Shown here: one piece after another, positions 53,935 to 63,920 of the stretch
How positions within the stretch are numbered: position 1 is the stretch's first letter
Layout of the letters: each line of letters opens with the position of its first letter
The notes under the pieces: generated by a model
Seen by the model: the letters and a program-made list of their open reading frames with translations, nothing else
What the model was told of the DNA's origin: nothing
Databases searched by the model: none
Made by a program: the position numbers and the translations under genes
Assembly: GCF_006968745.1 (NCBI RefSeq)
Contig: NZ_CP030118.1
Span: 2,926,654 to 2,990,653, forward strand
From: Brasilonema sennae CENA114
GTDB taxonomy: Bacteria; Cyanobacteriota; Cyanobacteriia; Cyanobacteriales; Nostocaceae
Reading direction: 5' to 3'
DNA: 64,000 nucleotides

Positions 53935-55068
53935 ATGGAATTACTTTGGTTTATTCCAACACATGGAGATGGTCGTTATTTAGCAACAGCAATTGGTGGT
54001 CGCGAATGTAATTTTTCTTACTTTCAGCAAATTGCTCAAGCTGTAGATAATTTGGGATTTTCTGGGGCTTTGCTACCCACTGGACGCTCTTGTGAAGATG
54101 CTTGGGTATTGGCTTCGTCTCTGATTGCTGTGACTCGTCAAATGCGTTTTATGATTGCAATCCGTCCTGGGTTAATGTCTCCTGGATTGTCAGCACGAAT
54201 GGCAGCGACATTTGACCGCGTATCTAACGGACGCTTGCAAATTCACGTTGTAACTGGTGGTGATCCCGTAGAATTGGCAGGGGATGGCGTGCATCTTTCT
54301 CATGATGAGCGTTATGAATTAACCGACGAATTTTTGAGAGTGTGGAAAGACATTTCAAGTGGTTTAGAAATTAACTTTAGTGGGAAGTATTTCCAGATAA
54401 AAGGTGGTAAACTATTATTTACTTCTGTACAAAAACCTCATCCACCCTTATGGTTTGGAGGTTCGTCATTTGTTGCACAACAGATTGCTGCTAAGCATGT
54501 TGATGTCTATCTGACTTGGGGAGAACCACCGCAACAAGTGGCAGAAAAAATTGCATCTGTGCGTAAATTAGCAGCAGAACAGGGCAGAACTCTACGCTTT
54601 GGTATTCGGCTACATGTTATTGTGCGGGATACTGAAACTCAAGCTTGGGACGCAGCAAATGATCTGATTAAATATGTGAGTGATGAGGCGATCGCCAATG
54701 CACAAAAAATCTTTGCCAGAATGGATTCTGAAGGACAGCGCCGGATGACGCAGCTGCACAATGGCGATCGCAAAGCACTAGAAATCAGCCCCAACTTATG
54801 GACAGGAGTCGGCTTAGTGCGCGGTGGTGCTGGTACCGCTTTGGTAGGAGATTCTGACACCGTCATTGCCAGAATGGAGGAGTATGCAAAACTGGGAATT
54901 GATATCTTTATTCTTTCTGGTTATCCTCACTTAGAAGAAGCCTATCGAGTTGCTGAATTACTATTTCCTCGCCTACCGCTGCAAAAACCGTCTAATATAA
55001 ATCAAACACAAATGTTCAGTCCTGTTGGCGAACTTATTGGCTTTGAAAACTTTCCAAAACAGCAATAA
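53935..55068 (+). CDS. ssuD: FMNH2-dependent alkanesulfonate monooxygenase
   Basis: 377 residues. Cleaves alkanesulfonates to aldehyde and sulfite, using FMNH2 from a reductase not encoded nearby. Luciferase-like fold with SsuD signatures: [61 protein letters not shown] and [11 protein letters not shown] possible GAGG (53928-53931) precedes the ATG. ssuC starts 24 bp after its stop. Confidence 0.97.
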   Translation: MELLWFIPTHGDGRYLATAIGGRECNFSYFQQIAQAVDNLGFSGALLPTGRSCEDAWVLASSLIAVTRQMRFMIAIRPGLMSPGLSARMAATFDRVSNGRLQIHVVTGGDPVELAGDGVHLSHDERYELTDEFLRVWKDISSGLEINFSGKYFQIKGGKLLFTSVQKPHPPLWFGGSSFVAQQIAAKHVDVYLTWGEPPQQVAEKIASVRKLAAEQGRTLRFGIRLHVIVRDTETQAWDAANDLIKYVSDEAIANAQKIFARMDSEGQRRMTQLHNGDRKALEISPNLWTGVGLVRGGAGTALVGDSDTVIARMEEYAKLGIDIFILSGYPHLEEAYRVAELLFPRLPLQKPSNINQTQMFSPVGELIGFENFPKQQ

Positions 55069-55092
55069 CAGATAGTCCAAGGGACCTGGATA

Positions 55093-55875
55093 ATGAAAAT
55101 CAAATTTCTCAAGCCATACTTCGATAGATTAGCTCCTTGGTGCGTCCCTCTTCTGTTAGTTGTCGTTTGGCAGTTACTTGTGCAATTTGGTTTTGTTTCT
55201 CAAAGAGTATTACCTGCTCCCACAAATGTTTTCCTGGCAGGAATTCGTCTTGCTAAATCGGGAGAACTTTTTTTTCACCTTGGCATTAGCGCACAACGGG
55301 CAGTTCTTGGGTTTTTAATTGGTGGTAGCATTGCTTTTGTTTTGGGATTATTAAATGGCATCCTTCCCATAGCAGAAAAGTTGTTAGATACACCGATTCA
55401 AATGTTGCGTAACATTCCGCATTTAGCCATGATTCCCTTGGTTATCTTATGGTTTGGAGTTGGAGAAGAAGGGAGGATTTTTTTGGTTGCGATCGGTGTA
55501 TCGTTTCCCATTTATATAAATACGTTTCATGGTGTCCGAACCGTTGATCCAAACTTGATTGAGATGGGAAAAGTATACGGACTCAAGCCTTGGTCTTTGT
55601 TTTGGGAAATCATTTTTCCTGGCGCATTGCCCTCAATTTTGATTGGCGTACGTTACGCTTTGGGAGTTATGTGGTTGACTCTGATTGTTGCTGAGACAAT
55701 TTCTTATGACTCTGGGATCGGTTATATGGCAATGAATGCTCGTGAATTTATGCAAACAGATGTAGTCGTCTTGAGCATTCTACTCTATGCATTGTTAGGA
55801 AAGTTAGCAGATGTATTTGCAAAATTTTTAGAAAAGAAATTGCTTTCTTGGCATCCTAGTTACCAAAATCTCTAA
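55093..55875 (+). CDS. ssuC: Aliphatic sulfonate ABC transporter permease
   Basis: 260 residues with about six TM helices. It has the BPD_transp_1 fold and an EAA-like loop that contacts the ATPase (EMGKVYGLKPWSLFWEIIFP, GALPSILIGVRYALG). It forms the membrane channel for SsuA-bound substrates. 23 bp separate it from ssuB, so co-transcription is expected. Confidence 0.96.
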   Translation: MKIKFLKPYFDRLAPWCVPLLLVVVWQLLVQFGFVSQRVLPAPTNVFLAGIRLAKSGELFFHLGISAQRAVLGFLIGGSIAFVLGLLNGILPIAEKLLDTPIQMLRNIPHLAMIPLVILWFGVGEEGRIFLVAIGVSFPIYINTFHGVRTVDPNLIEMGKVYGLKPWSLFWEIIFPGALPSILIGVRYALGVMWLTLIVAETISYDSGIGYMAMNAREFMQTDVVVLSILLYALLGKLADVFAKFLEKKLLSWHPSYQNL

Positions 55876-55898
55876 CCCAAAGTTGATAGGAGTTTTTT

Positions 55899-56702
55899 AT
55901 GATTAAATCCAAGCGCGTAGGAGTCGATTTAAAAGTAATCGGTCTAAGTAAAACCTTTGGGAATATTCGTGTATTGCAAAACTTGGATTTAGAAATAGCT
56001 AAAGGGGAATTTGTAGCGATTGTTGGGCGTAGTGGCTGTGGAAAAACTACCCTATTAAAGCTATTAGCAGGATTGGAACCCCCAAGTGACGGCAGTATAT
56101 TACTTGATGGCAAGCAATTGCGTAAGCTCAATCCAGAAACACGAGTGATGTTTCAGGATGCTCGTCTTTTAATGTGGAAGCGAGTGATAGAAAATGTAGG
56201 CTTGGGATTAAAGGAACACTGGCGACAAAAGGCACATTGGGCTTTAGAACAAGTCGGACTTGGAGAACGTGCTTTTGAATGGCCGAGTGTGCTTTCAGGA
56301 GGACAACGCCAACGGGTAGCACTGGCAAGAGCATTGGTGAGTGAACCACGTTTACTCTTACTAGATGAGCCTTTGGGAGCGTTGGATGCCCTAACTCGGA
56401 TTGAGATGCAGCGTCTGATAGAAGACATCTGGCAACAACAGCAGTTTACTGCATTATTAATTACTCATGATGTAGAAGAGGCAGTTACTTTAGCTGATAG
56501 AATTATTCTCATAGAACGAGGTGAAGTGGCTATGAATTTATCTGTGCCCCTGGCTCGTCCTCGTCAGCGAAGTGATGCTATATTTGCAACATTAGTCGAT
56601 AAAATCTTGGAGCGGGTGTTAAGTACAAAACCCAGTTCCGAAAAATCGACAAAAGGGGAATCTACCATAGCACCAATTGCTACCTACAACATACTCCCCT
56701 AA
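55899..56702 (+). CDS. ssuB: Aliphatic sulfonate ABC transporter ATPase
   Basis: 267 residues. Walker [10 protein letters not shown], signature [15 protein letters not shown], Walker [13 protein letters not shown] and H-loop [10 protein letters not shown]. The C-terminal extension (about 240-267) is Ser/Thr/Lys-rich. Order ssuA-D-C-B with shared strand and the neighbouring monooxygenase fixes the substrate class as sulfonates. The next gene starts 7 bp after the stop. Confidence 0.96.
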   Translation: MIKSKRVGVDLKVIGLSKTFGNIRVLQNLDLEIAKGEFVAIVGRSGCGKTTLLKLLAGLEPPSDGSILLDGKQLRKLNPETRVMFQDARLLMWKRVIENVGLGLKEHWRQKAHWALEQVGLGERAFEWPSVLSGGQRQRVALARALVSEPRLLLLDEPLGALDALTRIEMQRLIEDIWQQQQFTALLITHDVEEAVTLADRIILIERGEVAMNLSVPLARPRQRSDAIFATLVDKILERVLSTKPSSEKSTKGESTIAPIATYNILP

Positions 56703-56709
56703 AAATGAA

Positions 56710-57864
56710 ATGAATACTGACGAATCGAATAACAAGGGAAACATCATCTGTGGTCGATGTGCCTACGATGCAAATCCTCGTGGGGCTACACATTGTCAAA
56801 AGTGTGGTACGCCCCTTGTTATAGCTTCTGTACCTAACAGCGATCCCAGCCCTGCCTCTGATTCTACACTGCTCGTAGGTGGGATTAGTGTAGTAGCCAC
56901 AGTGTTATTTTTTGCTATCGGAGGTTATTTTTTCTGGCAGCAAGTCCGAGTAGCTTCAACCCCAAGCAATCTCAACAATTCTGCCGATAACATTTCCTCG
57001 GATATCCGACTCTATAATTCTATGAAGGAAGTTCCGAAGGTGCCCGAAGGAACATTCAATTACGGTGGTGCTGTCGTCTTCGCACCTCTGAGGAACAGTT
57101 TACATAAGGCTATCAATCAAGTTTACCCAAAGTTTGGGTTGCGGTTCACCGAACCTAAGTACAACAACCCTGGTCAAAATACTGGGATCACTATGTTGCT
57201 TGATGGCGAACTCAGCTTTGCCCAGTCTTCTAAGCCATTAGAGGATACTCATTACAGCAAGGCAAAAGAACGTGGTTTTTCCCTACAGCAGGTGGCAATA
57301 GGTATCGACGGCTTCCTGTTGTTTACCCATCCAGATGTGTCTATCCCTGGACTTGCTGTTGAGCAAGTTAAAGATATTTTTAAAGGAAAAATCACCAATT
57401 GGAACCAGGTGGGAGGACCGGACTTAGCAATCACAGCTTTTGCTTTCAACCCGAAGTTTGGTTCCTCACTCAACATTCTTCTTGGTCCAGAATTGGATCA
57501 ACTCAGTCCTAAAGTACAGTTTATGCGCGATTACACTGATGGTGTTCGTAAAGTTTCCTCAATTCGAGGTGCGCTCGGCATTGGCTCTACTGGAGCAATT
57601 CTCGGTCAAAAGTCAATCCGCCCTCTTGCGATCGCTCATGGCAACTCTAAGAGTTACGTGCCACCCTTTACAGATGATGGCAAGCAGGTTAACGCTACAG
57701 CTTTGCGGGATGGCACATACCCCCTGACTAGGCGTCTGTTTATAGTCATTCGCCGAGACGGTACTATCGATGAGGCTGCCGGAGTAGCATATACTAATTT
57801 GTTGCTGTCTCAAGAAGGACAGCAGTATATTGAGAAGGCTGGTTTCGTTCCTATTCGTAATTAG
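56710..57864 (+). CDS. Zinc-ribbon, membrane-anchored PstS-like substrate-binding protein
   Basis: 384 residues from ATG 56710; a TTG at 56677 overlapping ssuB is less likely. The N-terminal zinc ribbon has four Cys (CGRCAYDAN, CQKCGTPL), then one TM helix (about 57-79, LLVGGISVVATVLFFAIGGY). A PBP_like_2 phosphate-binding-protein fold follows: VPEGTFNYGGAVVFAPLR, ITMLLDGELSFAQSSKP, VDIFKGKITNWNQVGG-type segment (here EQVKDIFKGKITNWNQVG) and SQEGQQYIEKAGFVPIR. The ribbon would be cytoplasmic and the binding domain extracytoplasmic. It starts 7 bp after ssuB, so it may be co-transcribed with the sulfonate genes. Ligand unknown. Confidence 0.85.
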   Translation: MNTDESNNKGNIICGRCAYDANPRGATHCQKCGTPLVIASVPNSDPSPASDSTLLVGGISVVATVLFFAIGGYFFWQQVRVASTPSNLNNSADNISSDIRLYNSMKEVPKVPEGTFNYGGAVVFAPLRNSLHKAINQVYPKFGLRFTEPKYNNPGQNTGITMLLDGELSFAQSSKPLEDTHYSKAKERGFSLQQVAIGIDGFLLFTHPDVSIPGLAVEQVKDIFKGKITNWNQVGGPDLAITAFAFNPKFGSSLNILLGPELDQLSPKVQFMRDYTDGVRKVSSIRGALGIGSTGAILGQKSIRPLAIAHGNSKSYVPPFTDDGKQVNATALRDGTYPLTRRLFIVIRRDGTIDEAAGVAYTNLLLSQEGQQYIEKAGFVPIRN

Positions 57865-57952
57865 TATAGGAATCCGGTTTGGTTTATGTTAGCTTGCGTG
57901 GCAAAGCCATAGGAACTCGTCTCGCTAGGAAACGCTTAACGCTTAACAGTGA

Positions 57953-57993
57953 ACAATTGATAACTGATAACTAATAATTGGTAACTGATAACT
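57953..57993. repeat. Short tandem heptamer repeat
   Basis: Imperfect copies of TTGATAACTGATAACT / GGTAACTGATAACTGA between convergent genes. The same heptamer family occurs at 50754-50790. Confidence 0.55.
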
Positions 57994-57999
57994 GATGAG

Positions 58000-58890
58000 T
58001 TAATTGTCTATCGGCATGACATCATGAAAGCGGGAGTAGTCAATGCTGCGCTTGCCATCCCGTGTCTTCGATAAAATATCGACAAACCGCATATTCCAAA
58101 GAATTTGCTTTGGAATATACGAGTGACGGGCATGGATAGTTTGGGATACAGTTTCATCAAGCCCAGTGAAGGTGACTATCACTTCCATCTCATCCTCAAC
58201 CATCTCCTCTGTTGAGACTCCGTACAAAGGACTGCTCTCGTCTATTGGGTGCATGATTGTCCAAGTCAGGGCAAAAAGTGGAGAATGACTGCGAAGCAAA
58301 TGCACATCATAAAATCGACGCATCAGATCTCCTTCTTTGGTGATTTGGGTGCGTACCAAGCTGACTCTGACTTGTGCTTCTAAAATCCAGTTTTGACGTT
58401 CATTGGCAACCCGCAACATGAGAGTTGGTATACCGTTATACGGGGTAATTATCGCTACATGGCTAAACAAGACTCGCGCTGTGGGAAGAGAAAAGCGAGC
58501 AAACATTAACCCAGTTGCCATCGCCAACCCCATCAGCCCTAACAGTGATTCGATAGTCACTAAGATGTTAGCATAAAGTGTTTTGGGATACATTGCGCCA
58601 TAGCCGATAGATGCCATAGTCTGGACACTGAAAAAAAAGACATCCAGGAAATTACCCGGACGCGCATTTTCAATACCATTGCCTCCTGCAAGATATGCCA
58701 AGGCAAACAAAGCGTTAGCGAGTATATACCCAAAACTGATAAGTCCTAGAGTTTTATACCAGCAAAGAGTGAGTAGCACATGATATGGATCCCGCCAATG
58801 GTTGTTGGATGCACCTATACGCACTACGTTGTAGCTGCCCTCCCGGTTAATCTTCCGAGTTTTTGGGATTTTTCCACGGGTCTTTTTCAT
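58000..58890 (-). CDS. Inward-rectifier (KirBac-type) potassium channel
   Basis: 296 residues. Two TM helices (about 46-70 and 106-130) flank the pore with selectivity filter TMASIGYG (91-98). The long C-terminal immunoglobulin-like cytoplasmic domain (residues ~140-285) has Kir signatures (TLMLRVANERQNWILEAQVR; EVIVTFTGLDETVSQTIHAR; HSYIPKQILW). An N-terminal basic tail precedes the slide helix (WRDPYHVLL). It is a plasma-membrane K+ channel, probably gated by lipid or pH. Encoded alone, convergent with the PstS-like gene. Confidence 0.94.
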   Translation of the reverse strand: MKKTRGKIPKTRKINREGSYNVVRIGASNNHWRDPYHVLLTLCWYKTLGLISFGYILANALFALAYLAGGNGIENARPGNFLDVFFFSVQTMASIGYGAMYPKTLYANILVTIESLLGLMGLAMATGLMFARFSLPTARVLFSHVAIITPYNGIPTLMLRVANERQNWILEAQVRVSLVRTQITKEGDLMRRFYDVHLLRSHSPLFALTWTIMHPIDESSPLYGVSTEEMVEDEMEVIVTFTGLDETVSQTIHARHSYIPKQILWNMRFVDILSKTRDGKRSIDYSRFHDVMPIDN

Positions 58891-59052
58891 CGACGACTGA
58901 GTTATGGTAGTTGGAAGTAAGGATGTTTATTACTTATTATCTAATTAAATACCAGCGAAATCTTCTAGAGGAGCGATCGCATATATTCCCTTGTCATCGC
59001 TTCTCTAGACCAAAAGCCAGCAAATCTCTGTCAATAAACAATTGCGACTTAT

Positions 59053-62000
59053 TTAAATCAGTCGCTCACCTGTTTCAATTGCACCTAAAGCTTTCAAAGA
59101 AGATTTCTCTGCATCTGTTAAACCAGTAATACCTGTAATTTCCATGCGCTCATAAAGTCGGTCAGACTTCAGTTGGCGTAGTCGGCTACACTTGTGTACA
59201 TCCCACAACTGAATATTTTCATCTTCACTACCACTAGCAAGTAAGCGACCAATCCCCTCCGGGGACGCTGCGCTAACAGAACTAAACGCCACCGAACGAA
59301 TTGCTCCTGTATGTCCACGAGTGAGCGGGTCTAAACAAATACCTGTGCTAACTTGCCATAACTTTACAGTTCCATCACCACTACCAGTAGCAAGGGTTTT
59401 CCCATCCGGACTAAATGCTACTGAGTAAACTTGCTGAGTGTGCCCTTCTAAAGTTTTTTGGCACTCACCTGTACTGATCTTCCACAGCTTAGCAGTTTGG
59501 TCTTCGCTACCACTTGCCAGAAACTCTCCATCAGGACTAAATGCGACCGACCAAACTAAGTTTTTATGATCTGCCAAAGTTGCAATGCATTTCCCTGTGG
59601 GAACATCCCAAAGTTTAACAGTATTGTCAGCACTGCCGCTAGCAAGGAGAGTACCTTGAGGACTGAAAGCAACTGTCCACACCCAATGACTATGTCCTTG
59701 CAATATTTTGAGACATTCACCTGTGCAAGTATCCCAGATCCTCACAGTTTGATCTTCGCTACTGCTAGCAAGAGTTTTTCCATCTGGACTGAAAACCACT
59801 GTCCACACCCAGTTCGTGTGTCCTGTAAGAGTGTTTAAGCACTTGCTCTGACTTACATCTTGAACATCCCAAAGCTTGATATTATTATCACCACCGGCGC
59901 TCGCAAGAATTTGTCCATTTGGATTAAAGGCAACCGAACGAACGTGTCCTTGATGTTTCCCCACAAAGTGGGATTTTCCTGTACGTAATTCCCACAGGAT
60001 TATTGTGTAGTCATCAAGACCACTCGCTAGAACTTGGTTGTCTGGACTAAATGCGACTGAATAGACACCACGGGTATAACCTTGCAATACATTGAGAGAG
60101 TTGCCTGTTGCTACATCCCAAAGCCTTGCTGTTTGATCATCACTGCTGCTGATGAGTGTGCGCCCATCGGGACTAAAGGCGATCGACCATACTTGGCTAC
60201 TATGCCCTCGTAAGGTTCTCAGACATTTACTTGTCTCAATATCCCATAACTTGATTGTTCGGTCTTCGCCACAGCTGGCAATGATTTTCCCATCTGGACT
60301 AAAGCGGACAGAGTATACTGTTTTGCTATGCCCATTTAAGGATTTCTTACACTTTCCTGTGATAATGTCCCAAAGTTTGATAGTTTGGTCTTCGCTGCTA
60401 CTTGCTAGTATTTGCCCATTTGGACTAAAACTCACAGAGTAAACTTCGCTACTATGTCCTTTTAGGGTTTTTAAACATTCACCCGTATTAATATCCCAGA
60501 GCTTGATTGTACCATCAGCGCTGCTACTAGCAAGGATGTCATATTGAACAGGATTGAAGGTGACGGACCAAACCCAATCCGTGTGACCATAGAGGATTTT
60601 TAAGCACTGTCTAGTGCTCACATCCCACAATCTAATGGTTTGATCTTCACTAGCGCTTGCCAAGATAGTGCCTTGAGGATTAAAGGCAACAGAATATACT
60701 TTATTAGTATGTTCTGTCAATGTATGAAGACACTCGCCTGTGTCTACATTCCATAATTTAATAGCGTAATCTGCACCACCGCTGGCTAGAATTTGGTTAT
60801 CTGGACTAAAGGCAAATGACCAGACCCAAGCAGTGTGACCCTTATAAATACGGAGTTGTTTGGTATCTGAAGTTCGCCACAGACGCACTTCTCCATTAAT
60901 TGCACCTGTGGCAAAAAACTCTCCATTTGTGCTAAATCTGACTGATACCAGACTTGACAATGTTTCAGTAAATACCGAACTCGTTAGATCAGCATTTGTA
61001 AAGCTAGTATCCTGTAAATTGACATCTTTAAAATATGTCTGACTGATACTCAGATTGGAAAAATCACGCCCACTCAAATCAATTCTTGATTGATCAATCT
61101 GAAGTTGACGCAGCAGATTGATCAAGTTTCCAGCAGCATATCCCCTCTGTAAAGGAGATTGCTGTTGTAAGTGGGCTAGCATCCGACGTAACTTGGATTC
61201 TAGTTCTTTGCCAAAAGCACTCAGTAGCTTTTTTGTAACTGGTTCAAGAATTAATCGCTCTTGTGTTTTGCGAATATAGTCAAGCGATCGCGCTTTCATC
61301 AGTGGATAATTGTCAATAACTCCTAGACAATTTCCTAGACGCATTTCTTGATATGCCTTTTCAATCAATTGCTCTGTGATATATTCCATCACAACAGACT
61401 GCTGGCGAAACCTGCCGGAACCTGCTTCTTTTTCAATGAGAGAGCGCCGTAATAGAGACTCTACAGCTTCTAATATACTGATTGCTGGCTGCTGTGTTGT
61501 GATTAAGTCATCTTTGAGTTCTTTAAGAGAAACATATTCACGATGAATTGCTAGCCAGTACATCAGTTGTTTTTCCAACTCCGACAGGCGATTAAATTGT
61601 TGGTCTAAAAGAGAGCGAATATCTCCATAAACTGCTGTTTCCTGCTGAATTTGGTTTAAAAATTCAGTAATGTTATTGCTAAATAAGTTATAGATGGTGG
61701 TAGCGACAATTTTTAACGCTAAGGGGTTGCCAGAATATCGCTCCACTAATTCCCTTAACTGATTATCTGGACAGGAAAACCCCTTATCTTTCAGCATTGC
61801 CTTAGCTTCTTCTAGGTTTAGTCCCAAAAGGTGCAACACTTTTACTGGTAGGTTTTTTCCTTCTAGCAGTGCAACTTGCTTGGGCTTTTCCCGGCTTATG
61901 AGCAGTAAACAACTCTTATGTCCCGCTTCTGCCACTTTTTTAAACAAGTAGCCGTATTTCTCATACGTAGGTTGGTATTCTCCGGCTCTTTCGTAAGTAC

Positions 62001-62688
62001 TGCCTGCGCTGCTACGCAGCACTGCTTCTACTTTATCTAAAACCACTAAACAACGATGTTTCCGCAAAACCTCAATCAGCCGTAGTATCTTGCTGTTATC
62101 GTTATCTGGTATGTCAGGTTCACTACCTTTAGGTAAAAATCGTAGCAGCTGTGTGAGAAGCTCACCTACAGCTGGAGTATTGTTTAGCGATCGCCAAATG
62201 AGATAATCAAAATTTTTCTGCACTTTTTTGGCAACTTGTGCTGCGAATACAGTTTTGCCAATGCCTCCTATTCCTAACACCGCTACTAGCCGACAGCGAA
62301 CAGAACTATCACCCACAATCCACTGTTCTAACTCTGAAATTTCCTTGTCTCGACCCCAAAAACCATCTACATCAACTGCTTCTCCCCAATCTTCTTGGGG
62401 TATTCTGTCAATTGTTTTACTTGCTTGATATTGTGCTAAGAGCTTTTGTTTGAGGTTATTGAGTTTTTTGTTGCCACTGCCTTCTATTCCTAATTTACGG
62501 TAGTTTTCTCCTAATCTTTTTCTGACTGCTGCTTGAGAAATCTCCAACTTGGAAGCTATCTGCGCACCTGAGAAGTCATTCAATGCCAAGAGCAGGGCAT
62601 CTAGCTCTGTCTTAGTTACACCAGAGTTAGTTGCGAACTCTATGATGAAATTTTCTGGAAGCTGAGACATATGGGCAGCATCCTCCAT
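59053..62688 (-). CDS. NB-ARC STAND ATPase with HTH and 14 WD40 repeats
   Basis: 1211 residues from ATG 62688. ATG 62670, with GGAGG 10-11 nt before it, is a good alternative that would remove six residues. An N-terminal helix-turn-helix-like region (IASKLEISQAAVRKRLGENY) precedes the NB-ARC: P-loop LGIGGIGKT (138-146), Walker B-like CLVVLDKVEAVL, and GNPLALKIVAT (GxP motif). A helical part and a short pentapeptide-like stretch follow (IDLSGRDFSNLSIS; TSFTNADLTSSVF). Then 14 WD40 units, enough for two seven-blade propellers. STAND proteins of this kind are switchable signalling or defence scaffolds; its trigger is unknown. Confidence 0.92.
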   Translation of the reverse strand: MEDAAHMSQLPENFIIEFATNSGVTKTELDALLLALNDFSGAQIASKLEISQAAVRKRLGENYRKLGIEGSGNKKLNNLKQKLLAQYQASKTIDRIPQEDWGEAVDVDGFWGRDKEISELEQWIVGDSSVRCRLVAVLGIGGIGKTVFAAQVAKKVQKNFDYLIWRSLNNTPAVGELLTQLLRFLPKGSEPDIPDNDNSKILRLIEVLRKHRCLVVLDKVEAVLRSSAGSTYERAGEYQPTYEKYGYLFKKVAEAGHKSCLLLISREKPKQVALLEGKNLPVKVLHLLGLNLEEAKAMLKDKGFSCPDNQLRELVERYSGNPLALKIVATTIYNLFSNNITEFLNQIQQETAVYGDIRSLLDQQFNRLSELEKQLMYWLAIHREYVSLKELKDDLITTQQPAISILEAVESLLRRSLIEKEAGSGRFRQQSVVMEYITEQLIEKAYQEMRLGNCLGVIDNYPLMKARSLDYIRKTQERLILEPVTKKLLSAFGKELESKLRRMLAHLQQQSPLQRGYAAGNLINLLRQLQIDQSRIDLSGRDFSNLSISQTYFKDVNLQDTSFTNADLTSSVFTETLSSLVSVRFSTNGEFFATGAINGEVRLWRTSDTKQLRIYKGHTAWVWSFAFSPDNQILASGGADYAIKLWNVDTGECLHTLTEHTNKVYSVAFNPQGTILASASEDQTIRLWDVSTRQCLKILYGHTDWVWSVTFNPVQYDILASSSADGTIKLWDINTGECLKTLKGHSSEVYSVSFSPNGQILASSSEDQTIKLWDIITGKCKKSLNGHSKTVYSVRFSPDGKIIASCGEDRTIKLWDIETSKCLRTLRGHSSQVWSIAFSPDGRTLISSSDDQTARLWDVATGNSLNVLQGYTRGVYSVAFSPDNQVLASGLDDYTIILWELRTGKSHFVGKHQGHVRSVAFNPNGQILASAGGDNNIKLWDVQDVSQSKCLNTLTGHTNWVWTVVFSPDGKTLASSSEDQTVRIWDTCTGECLKILQGHSHWVWTVAFSPQGTLLASGSADNTVKLWDVPTGKCIATLADHKNLVWSVAFSPDGEFLASGSEDQTAKLWKISTGECQKTLEGHTQQVYSVAFSPDGKTLATGSGDGTVKLWQVSTGICLDPLTRGHTGAIRSVAFSSVSAASPEGIGRLLASGSEDENIQLWDVHKCSRLRQLKSDRLYERMEITGITGLTDAEKSSLKALGAIETGERLI

Positions 62689-63322
62689 TTTACCCTTACT
62701 CCATACAACATATTAGTATGTGAGATAATTTTTTATAGCATGGCTGAATAATTCAGAAAAGAGTATATGGTATGTTGGGACTGCATCACTCTGTTTCATG
62801 AACTTTTTTTCATTTTCCACTCTCTTTTTTTCTCACATACAGTGATAATAACGATGTCGCAATAAAACTCACTTATTCTATAGCTATACGCGACATATCA
62901 AAGAATGTTGTTTTTTAGAAGACTAATAAAGCAGATTTTACGATATAGACTGATTTTTCATCATAAATAAGATGGTTTTACCCATAAAATCAGATAATTT
63001 TATAGAAAAACGTAACTTTTCTTGTTTTATCGCATTTATCTCCTAAGCAGTTTTTTGTATCAAAGGTAACTAAAATAATTATATACGTGTGAGAACAGTA
63101 TAGTCAAATAGTATACGATACTTCATAAAAGCCTCTACATGGAGCAGAATATTTTTTTAAAACTTGCTCATGAGAAAAAAAATGTTTATACTTATATGTA
63201 ACTTAGATATATGTGAGGTAAGCAGTAACAGTCTTGTTTCTTTTGAATCTAAATAATTTACGGCTTTCCATCACAAGATAATTGCAGTCGAGATTAACGG
63301 TCAACCTCACGGAGCAACTGAT
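62689..63322. other. Long AT-rich divergent regulatory region
   Basis: 634 bp between the NB-ARC gene (minus) and the unknown gene at 63323 (plus). The 10-mer GTATGTGAGA (62716-62725), 28 bp upstream of the NB-ARC start, recurs as its exact inverted copy TCTCACATAC (62831-62840). A related TATGTGAGG occurs near 63210. This may be an operator pair or part of a decayed repeat. No gene recognised. Confidence 0.4.
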
Positions 63323-63721
63323 ATGACCTTCTCACGCTCACGATTTCCTGAGTTTTTCAGCGGTTTTAGTGGCATCAAAATGCAGTTAAAAATTGGAGAT
63401 TCGCCTTTGGAAGCCTTGCCAATGGTCACACTACAAGAACAAGGAAAGCAAGATAATTTTTTGGAGCAACCCTGCTTGATTGAATTGCACCCAGTTTTTT
63501 CTCACATGAGCTTTCTACTGATTGAGGCATTGTCTGCGACTCAACATGGTGAGTTCATCACCCGTAGTAAAAAAGGTAATTACGAAACTATTGTTGAACT
63601 TGGTGGACACATAAGTCACCGCTACCATCTTGATCACAAGGAACTGCAAGAAATCCAACAGATGTACGAACACATTCTAGAAAATTGGATTGCATGGAGG
63701 TTATCTCATAAAAAAACCTAA
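63323..63721 (+). CDS. Conserved-looking protein of unknown function
   Basis: 132 residues, no signal peptide or TM helix. The sequence is well composed: FPEFFSGFSGIKMQLKIGD, LIELHPVFSHMSFLLIEALS, NYETIVELGGHISHRYHLDH, EIQQMYEHILENWIAWRLS, with a His-rich central part. No family recognised. The ATG at 63323 is the first in frame. A terminator hairpin follows 130 bp after the stop. Confidence 0.65.
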   Translation: MTFSRSRFPEFFSGFSGIKMQLKIGDSPLEALPMVTLQEQGKQDNFLEQPCLIELHPVFSHMSFLLIEALSATQHGEFITRSKKGNYETIVELGGHISHRYHLDHKELQEIQQMYEHILENWIAWRLSHKKT

Positions 63722-63850
63722 AAAGCTGCATCCAATTTCTACAGCTACTTGAGAGTTCAGAAAATATACAAGAGCTGAGGCGGACTTAATAGTACAACAA
63801 AATATCTACAAATTATGAGACATTTGGCTTTCGAGAAACGAGAAGTTTAC

Positions 63851-63888
63851 AAGCCGGAGATGTGATAAAAGCACATCCCGGCTTTTTG
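63851..63888 (+). terminator. Rho-independent terminator
   Basis: AAGCCGGAGATGTG (63851-63864) pairs with CACATCCCGGCTT (63872-63884) around a short loop with a one-base bulge, followed by TTTTG. It probably ends the transcript of the 63323 gene. Confidence 0.75.
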
Positions 63889-63920
63889 CTTAAATCCAAT
63901 TTACATGGAGAACAGGAACT

